Source: Tachypleus tridentatus (lineage: Eukaryota; Arthropoda; Merostomata; Xiphosura; Limulidae). Taken from it: DNA of 64,000 nt. Both the position numbers and the translations under genes were made by a program. The stretch is taken from assembly GCF_004210375.1 (NCBI RefSeq), contig NC_134825.1:42650348-42714347 (forward strand). Reading direction: 5' to 3'. Of this stretch, positions 10,394 through 23,449 are shown piece after piece (the first letter of the stretch is position 1; the number at the start of each line of letters is the position of its first letter). The notes under the pieces are model-generated. The model did no database searches. It saw only the letters and a program-made list of their open reading frames with translations, and was not told where the DNA came from.

Positions 10394-10846
10394 CAATTTT
10401 AAAGTTACAATGTCTTAGAATATATACATTTATAACGAAACATATAGTATATTAAGTATGATTAATATAACTAATATAATAAATTCAGTAGATTACTAAT
10501 AGACTGAAATCTCACTATTTTATTTATTAATGGACTACGAGCTTGAAGCTGGCTAAAATAATCCTATTTTTGTTAGGAATTTTATATAACACTTTTTCAT
10601 TAGTGTAATATACACAAGTAAGCAGAGACTTTTTAACATATAAACTAGGGGGTAATTGAGAATTTGCTCTACAGAATAAAAATGTCCTTGCAGTAAATGA
10701 TATTAAGGCTAATTCTGAGGATAAACATAACTTTGTTAATAAACTTACATAAAGGCCAATATACGTCAAAATGTTAAAGCTTTCCCATTTGGACATGGTG
10801 AGCCCCTTGACCTCACTTCACATACTTGTTAATAAGAACCAGTTCT

Positions 10847-10956
10847 TCGATGGGATAATGGTAGGTTGAAGAACTTACAACGCTAAGATCCAGAAATCAA
10901 TTTCCTGCAATGGACAAAGCAGATAGCCCAATGTGGATTTACTATAAATTAACCAA
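10847..10956 (+). repeat. tRNA-derived SINE, family 2
   Basis: Plus-strand copy: GGGATAATGGTAGGTTGAAG, CTTACAACGCTAAGATCC, then AGCAGATAGCCCAATGTGG and TTTACTATAA. The layout matches the inverted copy at 12068-12203. Confidence 0.7.
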
Positions 10957-11418
10957 TTAATATACTGCAGTCATCTGTTGAAAGAAAATGAAACAATTGT
11001 TTACTTTTATACTTACGGCCTCTTCAAGTAACTGTACGTACTTGCGTAATGTCTTTGTGTACGCTTGATATAACTATTAGCTTATATTAATAGTTACTAT
11101 GTTATACCACTGGTGTTAAAATATAATTTTATACATTAAAGTTCTAACGTACTGTTCTGTGCAGAGGCAGATTTTGGAGGTTACAATTTGACATAAGATG
11201 TCATTTTTTACAAAAGATTTCGCGTTATTTCATGGACCACTCACAGGGGTTTCGGAAAAGAACGTTGCAGTTTGCGTCATAATGATAAGTCTTTAAAGAC
11301 CTTTCACATACACGAATTCTACAATTCTCCTGAATACATATATAACTTTCATTATTAACACACAGCTTTATGTATTACATATTTATCAAAAACAGTCCTA
11401 AAAGTCCTAACTGTTTTG
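10957..11418. other. no recognised feature
   Basis: AT-rich spacer between SINE copies. No gene. Confidence 0.5.
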
Positions 11419-11683
11419 GCCCGGCATGGCCAGGTGGTTAAGGCACTCGACTCGCAATCCGAGACGAGGGTTCGAATTCCCTTCATTCCAAACATGTTCG
11501 CCCTTTCAGCCGTGGGGGCGTTATAATGTGCGGTCAATCCCACTATTGATTGGTAAGAGAGTAGCCCAAGAGTTCGTGGTGATGGCTAGCTGCTTTCCAT
11601 CTAGTCTTACACTGCTAAATTAGGGATGGCTAGCACAGATAGCCCTTGCGTAGCTTTGCGCGAAATTCAAAAACAAACAAACA
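11419..11683 (+). repeat. tRNA-derived SINE, family 1, full length
   Basis: The best-preserved plus-strand copy. The head CCCGGCATGGCCAGGTGG, anticodon arm CGACTCGCAATCCGAG and B box GGGTTCGAATTCC are followed by TTTCAGCCGTGGGGGCGTTA and the body with GTAGCCCAAGAGTTCG, CTAAATTAGGGATGGCTAGC and CGCGAAATTCAAAAACAAAC at the end. About 265 bp. Its internal A and B boxes would allow Pol III transcription; mobility would depend on an unidentified partner retrotransposon. Confidence 0.9.
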
Positions 11684-12067
11684 GTGATTATACTACGTAT
11701 ACGAAACGATTACTTTCATGTTCACCGAAAAACATAAACCTATTGAAACTTAACTCTCAGCACTGCATAATACATTTTAGTCTGTGAAACGTGGTGGCAA
11801 CAAGTTAATTGTATTGTATATTGTAAATTTAAATTGGTACGAGTAACATAAAACTCGTATATGGTCTGAATTTACTTGTGTTAGGGCCAAAAAGCCGTGT
11901 TTTCCAAATATGTTGCATTTCACCTTGTTATCTTTTAGTATAAAGGTATGTTTTATGATCACAAGTTTTGACCAAAAGATTGATTCACCTTTTCTTTCTT
12001 TTTTTTTTTATCTCGAAATAGGTTTAATATCTCACGTTAACAAATGGAGTTGTATCTTGACAGTATT
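11684..12067. other. no recognised feature
   Basis: AT-rich, with a poly-T run near 12000. No supported gene. Confidence 0.5.
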
Positions 12068-12203
12068 ACATGTTTAGGGTGTTTTTTTTCTTATAGCAGG
12101 GCCACACAAGACTATCTGCTGTCTTTATCGAGGAGAATCAAACCCATGATCTTAGCATTGCAAATCCTTAGACTTACACTGTCCCAGGAAGGGACAAATA
12201 ATG
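12068..12203 (-). repeat. tRNA-derived SINE, family 2, near full length
   Basis: On the minus strand: GGGACAGTGTAAGTCTAAGG, then TTGCAATGCTAAGATCATGG, the B-box-like GGTTTGATTCTCC, then CAGCAGATAGTCTTGTGTGG and CCCTGCTATAAG running into an A-rich tail. The same order occurs at 10847. tRNA-derived. Confidence 0.78.
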
Positions 12204-12289
12204 TTTAGAGTCATATTTGTCCATTTCATCTGTTTAACCCTCCAAACTATTAAGTAAATAAATTTTAAAAAATCTTAAAGTAGCCCTTA

Positions 12290-13695
12290 TTGTGTAGTTA
12301 AAACTTTCGTTTAAACTGACTTAAATTTACTGCTTTTACAATATTCAAAAGTAACCTATTCCAGAGACTAACCATACAGTAAAAAAAAAAAAACAACGAT
12401 TTAACTGAATATGACTCCTGCCCTGTCAAAATTTCTACTTGGGTCATCTAGTTACACTACTCTCATCAAGTATGAGAAAAAAAAAAGAAAAAGATATCAA
12501 CACTATAAATTCCATTTACAATATTAACTGCTTTAATCAGATTCTATTTAATTTTTCTTTTTAAGGGAAAACAGTTTCAAAGATCTTAATCCCTCCTCAC
12601 ATGACAACCCATCTATTCCAGGCACTATTCTGGAACATATTCCAACGATTCAATTAGGTAAGGAAAATACTCTAAACCAATATTCCAAATGTGGCTGAAC
12701 CAGTATCCCATACAATGAAATTTTAACCTATTTAAACTCATATTCAGTATTTCTATACCTACAATCTAAAATCCTATTTGTCATAACCACTAGCAACAAC
12801 ACACTGCTTGGATGGCTTTAGAGATTGATCAACCACTACACCAAAATCCCCTTCTTTCATGGCACTGTTAAAATTATTCCCATACGTATTATACTCATAA
12901 TTCAAATTATAACCCACATCCATTGTCTTGCATTTATAATAATTATAACCCATTTGTCATTTATTTGCCAACTCAATAAATGATCTAAATCCTTTTGTAA
13001 AGCAGAATCCTCCTCCTCAGAGATAGCAATGCCCAAGATCTTGATATCATAAGCAAATTTAAGCAATTTATTGACTATTCCTTAAACTTTCACTGATGTA
13101 AATCAGTAAGCATAAATATTCTAAGAATGCACTCTGAAGTACCTTCTTGAGACATTAATCCATCTGAATAACAACTCTTTCTTCTATCCAATACTCTATC
13201 CTATCAGCTAATTTATCAATCATATCTATAGAAATGATTAAGACTTATTTATAGCACCTTGTCAGATGCTTTCTTATAATCCAGATACACCACATCTAAA
13301 CCTCTATCATTATCTATATAAGCAGCAAGCTTTTCAAAATTGTAAAAACATTTGTTGAGCAGCATTTTTTCCTCAGTGAAACCATGTTGACTATCCAATG
13401 AAATTCTAGACTTTAAGTTACTTTACAAGGTATTTTTTTATAATTTTATGAAAAGTTTCCCATAACCGATGCAAATCTAATAGGCCTATAATTACTGTAA
13501 CAAGTTTTTTATTATTTCCCTTGTGTAACATGGGTTAACTTCCAATCCTTTGGCACCAACCCACTATGCAATGATTTACTAAACACAATAGCAAATGGCT
13601 AACACATCCAATCCTTAACCTCCTTCAAAACCCTTGAGGAAAAATAATCTGACCCAAGAGCTTTATTCAAGCACTTTTGCACCAAGAGCATACCA
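12290..13695 (-). mobile_element. CR1/L2-like LINE fragment, reverse transcriptase part
   Basis: An old, stop-ridden minus-strand RT. Pieces in order include LGSDYFSSRVLKEVKDWM and LHSGLVPKDWKLTHVTQGK (13690-13510), a NYRPIRFASVMG piece (about 13480), HGFTEEKMLLNK (about 13370), DVVYLDYKKASDKV (about 13290; the catalytic motif A region), KFAYDIKILGI (about 13045; motif C with ADD changed to AYD), LQKDLDHLLSWQINDKW and the C-terminal EKDLGV-like KEGDFGVVVDQSLKPSKQC. This is the standard CR1/L2/Rex-type order. 5'-truncated. Confidence 0.85.
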
Positions 13696-16600
13696 GGATA
13701 ACAATATAACTTGCATAATTTTGTATTATGTTACCTAACCTAATTTTACACTAAATAACTCAGATTTTATACCTTACCGAAGGGGTTCCTAAACTTCCCT
13801 AACTTACACCCACCAAAGTAACATGTAATGACAAGCATACAAGATGAATTATAAGACTATGTAATTTTAAATGTTTTTCAACCTCATATGAATGTGTGTA
13901 AACATAATGAATGATGCAACTTGCCCAAATGGAATACTTCACTATGTATTGTTAACTTATAACTTATTTCAACATTATAATCACAAAATGTGTACTAGTG
14001 AATGCTTACTTCTTGAGTTCACTGAAACAAATATCTAGATTCAATGTTGTTAAGTTACTGAATCAGTTAGCTATGTTCAACACTTGCATGTTGCTAGATA
14101 ATTCTTTGCACTGTTTAATATCCAAGAAACAAAAGTGATGGTATTATTTCCTGTAATATGTAACCATAAAAAACAGAAGATATATTTTCAATCAACACTT
14201 TATTCAGACCTTTAGAGTTATACAAACAAACAGGCTACATGACTGAGCAGTAAATAGGGATTACACAGCAATGTTCTCAAAATTCATATATTATACTGTC
14301 ATCTGGGTTTATCAATATACTTTCTATCAACTTAATGATTTTTGAACATTTTTTTCTTCTAATTACCAACTCTCCTGGAGCTGTAAATGATTCTCACCAT
14401 TATACAGAATTTCATAACTTAAAGAATGGACTGAAAAATACTCATTTATCATACATAACTGACTAAAACCTAACATTGGAAGATTGTATTAAGTTTAATT
14501 GTAATTTAATTTAAGACTAGTGGCTAGTTACATTAAAAATTAACCATGCACAAAAATCTAGATTACAATTTTACCTGGAGAAGGTAAATTCTTTGGAGAT
14601 AAGACTCACCACTAGAAGACTGAAATAATTTCTGAAAGCAGCTTGAAACTAGAAATATGTTACATTGTTAATGAAGAAAACATTAAAGTGATCAAATTAT
14701 TTTAGAGACATCCTACAGAAATGTCACAAGTTCACATGCTATGCATAAATAGCCATGTAACATCAGAAGGAAAAGTTTGTAAGGTTACATAACTTTGTAT
14801 TAATTGTGAATTTCTTTTACCACCATGTAAATGGATAATTAGTTATTTGACAGTAATTCTATTTAACCAGCTAACTGCTTAATTTACAGTAATACTATAT
14901 AAACAGCTACTTAGTTGCTTTACAATAGTACGATGTCAACAGCTAACCACTTCCTTTCCAAGTGATATTATGTAAAGAGCTATTTATGTTATATTAATAC
15001 TATGTAAGCAATTTACTAAGTGCTTTACAACATAGCAAATAATCAGGTAAGTTTAGGAGTACCCTCATGACAGCAGATATCAAACCAAGTAACTAATAGC
15101 AACAGTTTAAAACTTGCAATAAGCATTAAACAAGACATATTGTAGCAGTTCTTTATTAGCAATAAAATAACAGACTTAGGAGATCTACACAATAACACCT
15201 AACCAGTTAAGTTCTAAAGTGACTGTAACAGCTAATCAGCAACTTAAATAATTAACTTTAAAACTCCATAGAAACAGATAATTAATACAAGTAACAAAGT
15301 AAAAAGCATTATAATAATCCAACAGCAGGAGTTAACCAAATAGCTCTACCAAAATTCTTTGTTAGCAGCTATGTTACTTTCCTTTATTATATGTTACTAG
15401 TTAACCATATACATTTAAAGTAACTTTATTTTTGCGTCTAAATCTGTAACATCTTTTAGTAGCAGATAACCATGTAGCTTTACAGTAGCACAATTAAAGC
15501 ATTTAACAAGAGAGAGTGCAATAGTTTCAAGTAGAAGCTAATCACACATTACCTTTACTGTAGCAGTTGACTAGGTTTTTTTTCTATTAGTTTCATGTAG
15601 CAGGTAACAATTTTACAATTTTGATACAGAAGTTATGTGAAAAGTTTTGATAAAATTAACTGTTCTCTATTGAGCATTATCTACATAGAGATCTAATGTT
15701 GGTAGACAACCAAGAATTCTACAAAGTGTGCAATAGGAAAATGAATTGGTAACTCTGCAATAAAGTAAGTTACAAGAAATTATTAAAATAATTCTACAGT
15801 GCCAAACAAGAAGTAACTTTATAGAATATTCTACAACAGTTGTTTAGAAAAACTATAAACTAGTTCAATACTTTAACATCAAAGTTCACAAGCTTCCAAG
15901 TGAACACTAACTATGAAGATATCGTGTATAGATAGTTAAGGTAAACCTTTTTATGAAATGATAACAAGAACAATTTTGTATATCTTTTGATAAACAGGTG
16001 TGTATATATATATATATATATATATATTCATTCTATTACCTTCAAGAGTGAAGATGCTTATACTGTTATAGCTAGTTTGTATTTACCTATTTAATCCCTT
16101 CTGTACCAAGTGTTTAAAAATAAAAGCAAAAGTAAGTTGGACATAATTTAAACTATTCAGTTTGCTACTTTCTTAACAAATCATTAACTATGAATGTGAT
16201 ACCACATAAACAAACTGTCCAGTATAAAACCTGTTATTTTGGTAATGCAAGTAGGAGAAAATGACTTACTCTCCAGAGAATAATGAAATATTATTTTTAT
16301 ACTTCAGCTAATGTTTCACTATGGAAGCTTCACTAGTTCTTGTATTATTAGCCCTAATGAAATGTTAGCTGAAATAAATGTTTTTTTCATTATTATCAGG
16401 TGAATAAAGTTTTGTTTGTTTTTAATTTTATTGCCAAAACATCCAAACCCTGATTATGCACTACAATTTTTTAAAAATAAATTCTGTCACTTTAGGAATA
16501 AATGGTTAATAAAACTTTTAGCATTACTGAAATAATTCATATAATATACAAACATCAAGTAATTCAGGTAATATTATGAGTAACATTGTTTTTGTTACTG

Positions 16601-18678
16601 GTAGATTTATTTATTTGTGTTATACATTTTTTCAGATTAAATGAAATTGAATCCAATGCATGATGAAACTTATAAAGAAGGCTTGCAACATGTAAGTATG
16701 AATCATCACTGCTACTCATACAGTAAGAATAGTGTCTGGAAAGTTAGTCAAAAGATAACTGGCACGTGTTTTATTTCACATTATTATATGTACTATACAG
16801 CAAGTAATTGTAATTCATTACTAATGCGTGTATTAGGGATTAACTGTGTCACAGTTTTCTATAATAAATCTATGTTACCTTCAAGAATTAGCACTATCTA
16901 AATTTTTTTGTATATTTCTTTCTCTATACAGTTTGTCTGTACATACTTTTGATTATAAACTAAAAGTTATAGAATCTTGTAGAAACTCTAATTCACCAAA
17001 TTTCCTGCTACCTAAATTATATATAATTGCAGTCAGATGCATTTGATACAATAAATAATTCAACTACAATACATATTTATTAATACAGAAATCTTTTAAT
17101 AATTATGCATATATAATGTGGTGGCACACAAACTTGTTCATGCATTCATAAAACCTTCAAAGAAAATTATACTGTTGAATCAAAGTAACTAATTAAATTC
17201 CTCTTAAATTACAATATTTTTCAAAACTTTAAACAACACAAAATCACTCGGGTTTTCTGAAATTGAGAAATATGTTCCAACACAGTATAGTTTCATGTGA
17301 TTTCTGTAAAAATGGAAGTTTCAGGTAATTTCATCTCATTCAGATATACACTAATACTAGAAAAATACAAGGACGGTATGGACATTAGGTACAAAATTTC
17401 TAATAGGTTTTCAATATTTTTGTCAAAAGTCCGAGAACCTAAATAGTGGTTGATGTGCTATCGTTGTTATGTGTATTAGATTCCAAAAGTCTGAAAAATT
17501 ACTTAATATTATGTTGCTTGCTCCAGGCAAAAAACTCAAATTAGACAAATGCTACTTAACATGCTTAAACAGTTTATTGTTCATTTATGAACTCTAACAT
17601 GAAGTGGTTAGTGGGATCAAATAAACATTTATCTCACTCAATTTATAAAAGCTTTATGAAGCATACACAAAACTTAACATATATTGCTAAAGTACTCTTA
17701 CTAAAATCACATGATAAAATCATATGAAGAAATGAGCATTCATAAGACAACCAATCATTGCTCTTCTCCATGTTCCTAAGAACAACACTTGCTGTTCCTT
17801 GACATCTCATCACACAAAAGTAAAGTCAATAAATTAATTGATTGTTGATGATGATATGGTTTAAGAGTCTCTCCTAGTTTGCAGCTGAAAGTATAAAAGT
17901 CATTAAAACGTATTCAGTACCTTGATGAAAAACATTCAGTTAAACATATGAAAGCAAAAACAGACACTAAAAAACTTGCAGAGTACAAAATTATTAATTC
18001 TAACTCAAGGATCTCTTACAATGCATGTGCAAAATCATACTAAAATAATCTATCACACCAAAACATATGTTTGACTAAACAAACTTTTTTCTACAATATC
18101 AAGGGCAAATCATTAACATACTTGACTCAATGTTACACAGTTTCAATTGAACTATAAAACTTAAAATGTACTATCCAAAAAACAAAAAAGCTAAAATTAA
18201 CAATAATCTCCACTCAAAACACTTCCCTCTAATGTATAGAGCACTTTTTTTTTCTTTTTACCATTAAAAACCATGCTTAACACATTTAAAAAAATATCAA
18301 CCATCTTTTCCATATAATTAAGTAGTAGTGGTTAATGTGCATATTTTCAAAACTAAAACATCGGTACATTTGCAACATAATAAATATTTAATTGAAATAC
18401 TATATAGAATGTATGTCTTTCATTTACTTATCTATTTTAATTTGTAAAAATGAAACTACTGTTTATGAAATGGCATAAATGAACATTTATCTTCCTAGTT
18501 ACTAACAGTTTACTCCATCCATAACTCCAACCTTATCATCTTGTACTTTTGTTTATTGCATGTAGATACAAGTATGTTTTCAACTTCTTTTAACTTAAAT
18601 TATTTCTTACTGGAAATAACTGATGTAAATTTGAAAATATTTGAAGCAACATTTCAACACTGTGGCACCTCATCAGTG
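13696..18678. other. AT-rich region without recognised genes or elements
   Basis: About 5 kb with no classified transposon and no open frame resembling a protein family. It contains the (TA)n microsatellite at 16003-16028 and a minus-strand GAATAAAGTGTTG poly(A)-like signal near 14200. It may be part of the USP47 3' region. Confidence 0.45.
16003..16028. repeat. (TA)n microsatellite
   Basis: About 13 uninterrupted TA units. Confidence 0.95.
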
Positions 18679-19095
18679 CAGATTGGTAACAATACAGAAC
18701 CAATGTCACAAGTTTAGATTATTAATAACAATGAAGTCTGCCACACCTTCAGATTAGTAACAATAAGAAACTAATGTTACAAGTTGAGATCATTAATAAT
18801 AATGAAGTCTGCAAAACCTTCAGATTAGTAACAATAAGAAACTACTGTTACAAGTTGAGATCATTAATAATAATGAAGTCTGCAACACCTTCAGATTAGT
18901 AACAATAAGAAACTACTGTTACAAGTTGAGATCATTAATAATAATGAAGTCTGCCACACCTTTAGATTAGTAACAATATGAAACTACTGTTATAAGTTTA
19001 GATTACTAAAAATAAGGAATAAGACTGTCACATTTTCAGATTAAAAACAATACATGACTACTGTTATAGGTTCAAATCAGTAATAAAGGAACAAG
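18679..19095. repeat. 71-bp minisatellite, about 5.5 copies
   Basis: The string CAGATTAGTAACAATA recurs at about 18679, 18750, 18821, 18892, 18963 and 19037, so the period is 71 bp, with a last unit of 74 bp. Each unit also contains AAACTACTGTTACAAGTT and a TAATAATGAAGTCTG part. The inner three units are nearly identical and the outer ones diverged, as expected from unequal exchange. No coding frame runs through it. Confidence 0.93.
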
Positions 19096-22000
19096 TCAAT
19101 CTTAAGCTGACAATAAAACTCAAAACAGATAGAACAGATGTCAAGCTGAGACTTAACAATACAGAAGTCTGTTACAGTAACACCAATTATCAAGTTACAA
19201 GTAAACAGTAACAGCAATTATCAAGTCTGTTGTATGTTGAGAATAGTATGAATACAGGAAAAGACCATCATGCACTTAGAAGGTTAAATTTATATTTTAT
19301 GTTGCTATCTGTTTCTATCTTACAATACTTTCTTTTGTTAGAAGTTACCTGATGACCCCGTCATCTCCATGAGTACACTAGTGCAGAAGATGAGTTACAA
19401 ATACATCAATAACATTTAAGGGTTATATATAACAAGTTTTAAAATGTTATGAAATTATTGGTTCCTTACTATTTTACAGTCAATTTAGTTATATAATATT
19501 TGGTGCAAATGTCCTGAATAATAATACTGTTTTTGCATTTAAAAACTTTTATTTAGTGGTTGTATAATTTTTCTAAGCTGTGAATTCCTGATATTTTGTT
19601 GCAAAATACTTTTGTGTGGTAGGGTGATATTTTGGAAACAACTTTTGATTGAGAAATATTCATATAAAATAATTATGGTTTGTTTTCCATAAACAGGAAA
19701 ATCTTGTATTTATGTGTGTTGTTTGAACACAGCAGAGTTAATATACCTTTGATAAAGTCTGCCATTGAAAGGCTTAGTTTACTATATTTAGTAGGAATTC
19801 ATATTCTTGTATCACATTTTACAGGTAAAAATGTTTATACTAAATTGACTGTTAAGTTGCTGAACCTGTTTATAACTGAATAAGCTCTCTTTCAAATGAA
19901 AGTTTTATTTATCAATAGTCTTAGCCAATGTTAGAAATAATCAAAATGCATGACCAGGTCACATTCAACTAAAGCATGCTCCAAAATACTTGATCTGTTT
20001 AATATCCTTAAATTGCATATTCTTTAACTTGTTCATAGCCATGCCCTAATAGATCCAATGCAACCTTGTATACAACAAGGATAAATAAACAGATAACACA
20101 GTTTTGAAGTTTCTAGTTCCAGTGCAAAAATTCAATCTTTACATCTTCAAAGAACACTGCATTTAGTATTATGGTTTAAAAGCATACCTTAACTGTAAAA
20201 TGTATCATCTACAAGTTAGAAGATACAAATGTAGCTTTTTTTAACATACAAATCATATTTATAATATATGGTAATGTCATAAAATGTAACATTTTTGAAC
20301 TTTTCTACACTGGTCATTAAAAAGTTTTGGCTTGTTTAAAAAATCATGAACTAATCAATCTATGAAACAGCTACAAAAAATATTTTTGCAAAAAAATCAC
20401 TTAACATGAAACTCAATGCAAAATTTCACAAGTACTTTTAAATTATATAAAAACGGTGAATTACGATCTTAATTACATTTTTCTTACACAAAACTGTGTG
20501 TAGATTAAGTTAATATACCAGCTAGTGAATGATTTATGATACATTTGGTACTCAAAGTTCTCACCACAATTATAAATCAACGTAACAATACTAGTTTCAG
20601 ATCTTGATAAGTGTTCTATTATGAACTGAATACAGTTATAATTACTGTTAAGAATATAATCACGATCCCTGGAAGTCATATTTTGAAAAACACTAGATAT
20701 TCCTCCAACCACTGAAATAGAAAATAACACTGGTTGATGAAGGAACTAATCTCTAACCCATATACACACCATCAATCTAGTCATAAGGATTACTATTAAA
20801 CACTAAATGCATTTTCCTTGGTTAAAAATTAGCTTAATGCAAAATGCATTTTAATTAGTCAGAACCTAAAAATGAATTGTTTATTCAAGTGAATGTTAGC
20901 ATATAAAAATTCAATATCAAAAGGACCACATTAAACCAGAGATGAGAATAGCAAATAATACATATAAGTAGGAATCCTAAGATAGCCCAAGCACCCAGAA
21001 GCTAGAAGGGCCTACAGATTCTCTGGAGCAGTCAAGACCATTTTAGGGGATATAAAATGTTCACTGCTAGGTGATAAGAAATGTAAGACTTTTGGCACCT
21101 TAACTCAGTTTCCAATAATCATAATTATAGACCACTTAAAAACACCAACTGGCTATTTCATGAAACAGACACAATACTTTTCTAAACTAGTTTCTACTAA
21201 AGCAAGTTAATGAAAAATCACTTTCAAAGTTAAGTGTTTCAAAAGACAAGTACAGAATATTATTAATACTCATACATGAATATCTATCAGTCATAGGATA
21301 ATTTTTCAAATTGTAAAGAAAGCTAATGCCTGCTTGACTTTGTAAGTACTGTGAAAACATTTTTTCAATAAATTTTAGCTAATAAAAGTATAATGATGTA
21401 ATAACAGATAACATATTAAACCAGTAAAACAAAGCAGTTAACTGATTTTATACATATAAATTACAAACTTTACTAAACAAAATCCCTAACTAACATTTAA
21501 GTATAAAGATCTTTTAATATGTTAAAAAAATCTATCTGAAATAAAATAAACATTCTCTAAAAATTTTTAACACTAAGCTCAACAATATTTATATTAAACT
21601 TAAGTATCATAAAATGATTATAACACCTTATGGGATCTTTAAATACTGTACAGTAATATGTAACTAGATTCTTTAGATGTATGCAAAATGACAACTTAAA
21701 GAACTGAGAAGAATTTCAAAATATGTTACATATAATAAATGTGAAATATGTTTTTATTATAAAGAATGTATTGAAAACTTCAAGTATTTTGTCATATACT
21801 GCTACCCCTTCAACTTCTGTTGTGTTTAATTTAAGCAACATATAAATAACTACACAACTGACAATGCTGTCTGATGAAAGAAAAGTCTATTTTATGTATT
21901 TAAAAACAAATGGTTCAAAGATGCATACAATTAAGAGAAATGGTAAGAGGTTTAATGCCTACCTTAATGCCAGTCCTTTTCACTCATCTGCTTTAGCATT

Positions 22001-22569
22001 TTTAAGAAGTTCATGCATTTATAAGATGTTTGTATACCTTCAGCTTTAATCCTTTTAATATGGGTGAGTGAATTCCACTCAGCCCAAATTCCCAAAAGTA
22101 ATCATAAAGCAGTTACACTAACTTTTTAAAATATGGATGTATCTTCATGCACTTTTGCAGATTATCAGTAAACATTACAAAGGTTTAAGTTTTAATATTT
22201 CAAAATTAATTTTTTGCTCAAGTATTTTGTAATTCCAAATACTTACTATCCAACATGTGAAGTAATTTTGACTTTAAGATTAAAATATTTTTATGTATCA
22301 GAAGATTATCAAAATTCACATGCAAAATCTTAATAACTTTCTAATATCCTACAAGTAATTATCAAAATTTTTTTTTGTTCAGGAAAAAAACCACAAACTT
22401 TTATATTTTATCTGTTTCATTGATTCTACCCAACCTCATAATCACCATAAATAAATAGGAAATACACCAAGTTATGCATTTTTATGTATAGAATTACTAC
22501 AACCTATAATACAAAACCATAAATGTTTAGTCTAGTTTAAATTTCATAACATTTTACATATATAAAAAT
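19096..22569. other. AT-rich region, nothing recognised
   Basis: No gene or classified element. Open frames at 20473-20730 (minus) and 21864-22049 (plus) have no family resemblance and are taken as chance. Confidence 0.45.
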
Positions 22570-23449
22570 TTATTTTATTTTAATGACCTTTCAACAGTGC
22601 CTTATAGAAGTTGAATGATGAGGCATATGTGCTCTCATGTTACTATATCCAATAATATGAAACTTGCATTTACAAAATCACCTGTTTTTATTGTATTTTA
22701 TTGTACCAGTATTTTATAAGACACGATCACATTTTGGTTATAATGCATTACATGTACAAATATCTTACTACTATTTACAAACAAGTTCTTAAACTTTTCT
22801 TTTACTGAACACAGAATAGTAAATGAAGTACATAAAACAATTATCTCTTCTGGTATGAACACTGTACTCATTTGCTGCTAAGCCTTATTAGATTTCACAC
22901 ATGGAAAATGTAAAAATTTTTTTTTTTAGGTTTTATATATCCATTTCAAAATAAAAATTGTAAATTACTATATAAATACTCCAGTATTCCACTATAAGGT
23001 ATCAAGCTTAGTAGCTATGCTGTATTTCAGCCTAAAAATATATGATTTTTTTATTTCAATAATGCCTTACCTTACCATTTGGAATCTGCTACGAAAAGAA
23101 AGGGTTTCGCAAGTAAAAACTTTTCACAGGTCAACTGTGTTTGATTCACTAAATGTAGCAAATAGAAAAAATAGAAGGTACTTGTACTTATTTTATATTC
23201 TAGTTTGTCAATATCAATAATTTGAATTCCTAATTTGAAAACTATATATTTTTGTATTGCATTCAATACACCATGTGACACACAAAAATCCATAGTTAGG
23301 TTGTTTTTTTATTTTTACTTTTAAATTAAAAAATTAACTAATGTATGATACTAAAATTTGAATCATAATCTGCAGTTTGATACCAAACATATTGATATAC
23401 ATTCATAAAATAACAATTCTATAAAATTTTGAACACAAGTCTACAAATG
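22570..23449 (+). repeat. 1-kb dispersed repeat, copy A (shortened)
   Basis: Shares ordered blocks with copies B (41534) and C (54655): TTTAATGACCTTTCAACAG at the start, ACTCATTTGCTGCTAAGCC, AACTGTGTTTGATTCACTAA, TTTTATATTCTAGTTTGTCA, ATTCATAAAATAACAATTCT and TATAAAATTTTGAACACAAG at the end. No coding capacity. The strand given is arbitrary; all three copies face the same way. Confidence 0.75.

Noticed and set aside
18679..19095. Regularly spaced repeats, possible CRISPR-like array
   Set aside because: The units are continuous 71-bp tandem repeats with no separate spacers, in an animal genome; a minisatellite.
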